This document shows positions 55,901-61,900 of a stretch of DNA of 64,000 nt, one piece after another. Both the position numbers and the translations under genes were made by a program. The notes under the pieces were generated by a model. It did no database searches, was not told the DNA's origin, and saw only the letters and a program-made list of their open reading frames with translations. How positions within the stretch are numbered: position 1 is the stretch's first letter; every line of letters begins with the position of its first letter. The stretch is from NCBI RefSeq assembly GCF_037975245.1, contig NC_092579.1, positions 4,180,001-4,244,000 of the forward strand, read 5' to 3'. The stretch comes from Apostichopus japonicus (Eukaryota > Echinodermata > Holothuroidea > Aspidochirotida > Stichopodidae).

Positions 55901-58900
55901 TTTGCTGTTAAATATGTAGTCGTAAATAACCCACGCCATTTATCAGACGTTAGCATGCAGTAAACTCCGAATTGCAAATAGTATATTATACACATTGACG
56001 TTGTATAAGGCGTTTTCAAGTGAAATCCCACAGTTACCGCATCGGTCAACACGATAATTAGAATAAAACAACAACAAGGACACCAAATGAATGAGAAAAG
56101 CACCTTTGGTCAATGCTATAAACACAAGAATATATCAACAAGGACACCAATTGAATGAGAAAGGCACATAGTTTTCTGTTAGGAAGTGTAATCACTAGGA
56201 TGTTAAATGAGGGAGGGGGGTGATATCATAGGGGGATATCTCCAGTCAATATAGCTTTGGAGGGATTTTCAAATTTTGGGGGATTTTCAATTTTTGGGGG
56301 GGGGGAGAGAAGGGATTTCATTATGTTAGTAGTTAGATGTACAGTACGTACCTATGCCCGTACCGAGATTCAGCACACATATAGTACATACGGTGCAGTA
56401 CAAACGGTCGACCATTGCGACTTTTACACACTGTGCAGTGCCGCACTCTTGAAGCCAGTGTTTTCTTATTGGAAAGATTTGACCAATCACATTACAAAAA
56501 AAAAACTCCAATTCATATCCCAATTTTGTCTGTCACTGAAGTCAAATTAAAAGATATCGCTACTGCCATAAAGTACATAAGATCTTCAATATAACTGTAG
56601 GAAATGCTGAAATATCACTGTAAATTGGGAATCAAATGCCGAGACCTTCTAACTACGGGCGATGTTATCACATCCAGATATGCTGATTAGATAATTGAAT
56701 GATCGCCTCCTACAAAGGAAGTTTAAATTTTTTCCCTTCGGCTAAAAAGGTCTTTGGAATAAAGACCATAAATGACCATGGGTTGCTTTTAGTTTTTTAT
56801 AGCCAAACTAAAAATATTCATCACAGGTGAGTTGGCATAAGTATAATAATAGCTATTGAAAGGACCCTGAACCAAATCAACTCTTAAACTGACCCAAAGC
56901 AACCAACATTTAATAAGCAGCTATTTGTGTTGTGTCATCTAAAACAATAATTTGCAATATTGGCTAAAATAGCCAAGAGTGTGTATGCTGGAGATTGCGC
57001 CAGTTGATCAGAATTCTAATTCCTCCAAGAGACTAGACTAGAGGACAGGAGTGGGGTCATTTTTGCACCAACTGATGAACATTTGACCATCCTCACACCA
57101 GGATATACTGAAAACCAGGTCTGGGGTCATGTGTGCAACACCTGATCAGAAATTGATGGCCCGTACAATGTAGGACTGAAAGCAAATTTGGTATAAAAGA
57201 AACTACCATTTTACACTGTACCTTATAGCAGAATTTAAGCATAGTCAAATAGTCACTCTTTTCTGGCTATTATTATTCCAAATGAGATTTCAATAGATCA
57301 AACCATATGCAACAAATACATGTGAATGGACCGTATGCTGATATAGGCGTCCCTTGCATTGTCACTAGGCACTTGTTAATCAATGAATATGTTAATAAAC
57401 AGTATTGTACTGACATTTGTGTTCATTGTCAGGCCCTGCTGGAAAGTGCAGAATGATTGTTATCAAGCGAGTCATTAAATTCACTGAATATTCATTATAT
57501 AAAGGTCTACGTGGTATACCCAATTTTGCGTCCCAAATTGCCAGGCACTGTTCGTTAAGTGCAGAAGGATGACATTAATCCACTGAATATGCAATACATG
57601 CAAGTCCAAAAGGTATACTGACCTATATGCTGCTTGTTGCCGGGCACTGCTGGTAAGTGCAAAAGTGTTGTATTCAAATAAGTCAATAAATTCACTGAAT
57701 ATGCAACAGCTACAAGGCAACTTGGTATACTGACCTTTGTCGCCAGGCACTGCTGGTAGGTGCAAAAGTATTGTATTCAAATAACTCAATAAATTCACTG
57801 AATATGCAATAGCTCCAAGGCTAGTTAGTATGCTGACCTTTGTGGCCCTTGTCGCCGGTCACTGCTGGTAAGTTCAGAAGTGTTATATTCAAATAACTCA
57901 TATAAATTCACTGAATATGCAACAGCTTCAATGCAAGTTAGTATACTGACCTTTGTGTCCCTTGTCGCCGGTCACTGCTGGTAACTGCGGAGGGTTCTGA
58001 TGGTTCTCCGTGCACAGCTCTTTCCATCGTTCGGCTAGTTTGCCTGCTTTGACTCCTTCCTCTATGTTATACTTGGCTAGTAGAGCGTTCTGCGTCGAGT
58101 CCTTGGAGTTTGTGGTCGGCGGATAGTTGATGGAGGACGCCCGGTGTATGGAAAGCGTGCAGTTCGCGTGGCTATGCGGGGAAGACTTGGAATGAACACA
58201 CTCGGGATATAAAGGATAATTTAACTTAGATAGATGCTCTGTGCAATAACTTATAGAATGGAACGACTCACTGTTGGGGACTATGTTACTACTTTTATGC
58301 TTTAGGACGCCCGAATGTCTCTCGCTGGGGTCGTCGCCGCACCCTTGCCCGTGAGCCCTACCCCCTCTGGGGCTCCCATTGCCTACGTGGTAATGATGGG
58401 ATGGGTCCGGCGTGGCTTTCTTCTTCTTCCTCCTCCTCCTCCGCAATGTCAGCGCCGGCATGACCTTCCCCTGCCGTTTGCTCTGCATACGTTTCCGCCA
58501 CCTGCGAAACCTTCGCTTTCCCTTACGCATCAGGTGACTGATGTATTTTAAGATTTCGTCGTAGCAACTGCCCAGCTCGCTGTTGCTCGTCAACGTACTG
58601 CTGGACTTGAATCTCCTCCTCTGCTCAGCTATCAGCCGGCTCTCCCTCTGCTTTGTCTCCGAAAACTGGGTTGCTATGACAACGAGGCATAAATTTATAA
58701 GAAAAAAGGCACCAATCTGTGGGAAAGGAAAACATTTACCAAAACAAATTTTAATGACTATTTAAAAACACTTGAATGTATAACATGAATTTTGGAAAAG
58801 GGGAAAATATGGAATTTTGGAGTTGATTATTCTCATAAATAGAAGATGAATACTCACCAAAAATGTCACTCATAACATACTGATACCTTATACTTAGTTC

Positions 58901-61900
58901 CCTATACTTAGCACCAATACCATATACGGTAGTTTTATTATGTTCTATTATATTATATATTATATTATAATATATGATATATTATTTTTGTATTTGTATT
59001 TTTAATCATACTGACTTTGTTAGCCCCATCCTTTTCTAAACCAAAAAATTAAAATCAAAATTAACAGTCGACTAACACTAAATTATGGAAATTTAGAAAG
59101 ATCCAACTTAATATTACACCTAAGAAATTTGGTTGGAATTTTTTTTCTTTTCTAAATCTCATAACCATTTGACGTTTGCTTTAATTCTATAAAAATATAT
59201 TAAATTAAATTCTGTCAGATTTTGTAAAAACATATCTGCAATGATGACCATGAGTGAAGCTAAATAACGTCTAGTCCTTACGTTCAGCCCCAATATCATC
59301 CCAATTCTTATTTTGCTCGAATAGATATATTTTCCCCGACAAACCATGACCAGTGTGTGTGCAGTTTGCAAGATTTGTTTCCTTTACATCTGCGAGTGAC
59401 GTAAAAATTTTCTTTGCCTTTTATAACTTTGGGCGCCTTAAATTTCCAGTTCAACGAGCACTCGTCTCTGACGTAGGTTAAATAATCTGATTTTGTAGTC
59501 CAATAATCCTTAGTTTGACTCTCTCTGGGTACTGCACAGGTATTAATAGCTACAATACAGTTACATAGCTTTCATGACAGCGAGAAGGAATGTATGTCAC
59601 ATTGCCAAGCATTTTTTTGTTTCCCCCAGCGCCTTCATAGGAGAAAAAAAAACATCTTAGAATCTTTCTCTTGAAGGTCATATCAAGGAGATTTACAAAT
59701 ATATAGAATTTATCTGTGATTTAGATCACATGTGGTTGCAACTTTTACCGCGTCCGATCATTTCACAGGTGTGATCATGTGGTAAGGTAAATATGTTTAT
59801 TATGTAAACATATATACGTAATGTTATATACAGCTTTTGCTTGCCTTTCTGTAAGAATGTTTCTTACTGCAAATAGCATGAAACTGCTCTTGTCACAATG
59901 ATAAGGACTGCAGCTTAAAACTAGATACTCAAAGGCATAGCTAGCTGGCCTCCCAAGCACTGTCGTTTTATGGGTCATCTGTACTATAAAAAATATGCTA
60001 GAAAACACATCAAGTAATGGTCACTCATGTGCAGACTTCAAGAGGCATTTTACTGCCATTCTCAGAGCACTTATTCCTCTCTTAAGCTTTGAATATTCAA
60101 ATACAACCCTCCACTATTTCAGGTAGTAACTTGGAGCATCCAAGCCTCCAGCAAAAGTACTTTAGTAGAAATTTTCTAGCATAGTAAATTTGGGACCAAT
60201 ATTCATAAGTTTAGGCCTGTAGGTAGAGCTATATGTATTGTAACAGCTGTTAAGCATAAAGTTAAGACTTCATCCAGAAACTGGCATTATTTTCTTTTTT
60301 TGTTTAATACTTTATAGTATTTTCAAACCACTTTTGACTTTCCAGTATTCCTTGGATGGGCTGATCTGGGAGACCTTATGTATATTTGAACAGTTTACAT
60401 GTAAAATAGCATTCATCAAGTTTTTAACCTTCAGTCAGTATAACAAAAGTGATACGTTAAAATTTTACTATTTGCTGTTTCGTACATGTCAGACATTTTA
60501 TTTTAATATTATCAATAATATTTATAATCAATGAACTTGAAAGTATAACATGCAATGCTCCCAATAAGAAGCACATGACCAATATGGAAAGATTCGATTT
60601 TTTCTTTAGCAAGAAGAAAGACTGCTGACATTGCTTGGATATGACTTGTCAGAATGAAATATTAACTATAAGTCTGCATGTTTCAATTCACCTCAGAAAC
60701 AGGCCCTTTTTGAAAATGACAACCGGGTCACATGGATTTTTACTTTCATGTGGTAAGGATCAAGTACAAGATACTGTATGTAAACGCACATTAGGAATCT
60801 ACACACTGCATGATGCAACCTTTTTAATACTTATTGTATCACTGCCCTACATGCTTGTGGCAATTATGTCAGAATTGGATGATAGTTTGCGATAATTCTG
60901 CTTGAGTAAGAAAGAACAAACAGTGATTAAATAACATAGGGAAATATTTGTGACTTTCTTAGTTAGTTGTTAAATTTCTCTTTTTTGACCCTTACACTTC
61001 TTGCAAATTTTCGAATTATTTGTATCCAATTCATTGTAGCCTCCTTACAAAGGCATTCTTACTAAGTGGCGACCAAAGATCCTAAGACAAAACAAAATAT
61101 TAATAAATGGAATATAGAATATACTTGAAACCGTCACCAAACTGAGAACACAATTTGAAACAACAGGAGTGTAAGTGAGATACAATTATGTAACTAATAC
61201 CTTATTTTCTTTGAAACTACTCAAATTTCATGTGCTAGGCCATACAACATTTTCACACAATTATATCGACTAACCGCTACAACAAGAGGTTCATCAAATT
61301 CCCTTCAATCACAAACAAAAATTTTCTAACACTATCACAAAGAAATGTGACAAAATAGTTTTTAAAAAAATTACAAAAGGAGAAAATCAGGTCTAAATGT
61401 GTACTAATATTTGTTTTGAGATACTATGAACTTTGATCCCAAATTCCTACCTATCCTCGATATTAAATGCCCGACCTTCATTAGTGTGGAGCATGTTTTC
61501 CTCCCAACCTGAGCAAGATGGGTTATAGGGTTTAAGTAAAAGCACCTTATCATTGATAGTCTGACTAACAGACAGACAGACAGACAGATTGACTGACTGA
61601 CTGACTGATAGTATGCATCAAATAAGCCAACTACACAAGACAGGTCTTATTCAAGAAAACACATTTGAGAGTGCAAGTTCAATAACATTAGTTTGTTAAA
61701 TCTTTAATTCAAGAGGATATTTTGTTTTGTGAGAAATACGTTAGCTCACTTTGTTTTTAACTTCTTGGTAATTAACTTGAAGCAATTGTTTTGATATATT
61801 TCTGAGTTATTTCAAAACTTATTTTTTATTATTTGAAATGCACTATGGGTTATATTTTCAGATAACTTTTGAATTTTGAGGTTTGCCTAACAAAACTCTT

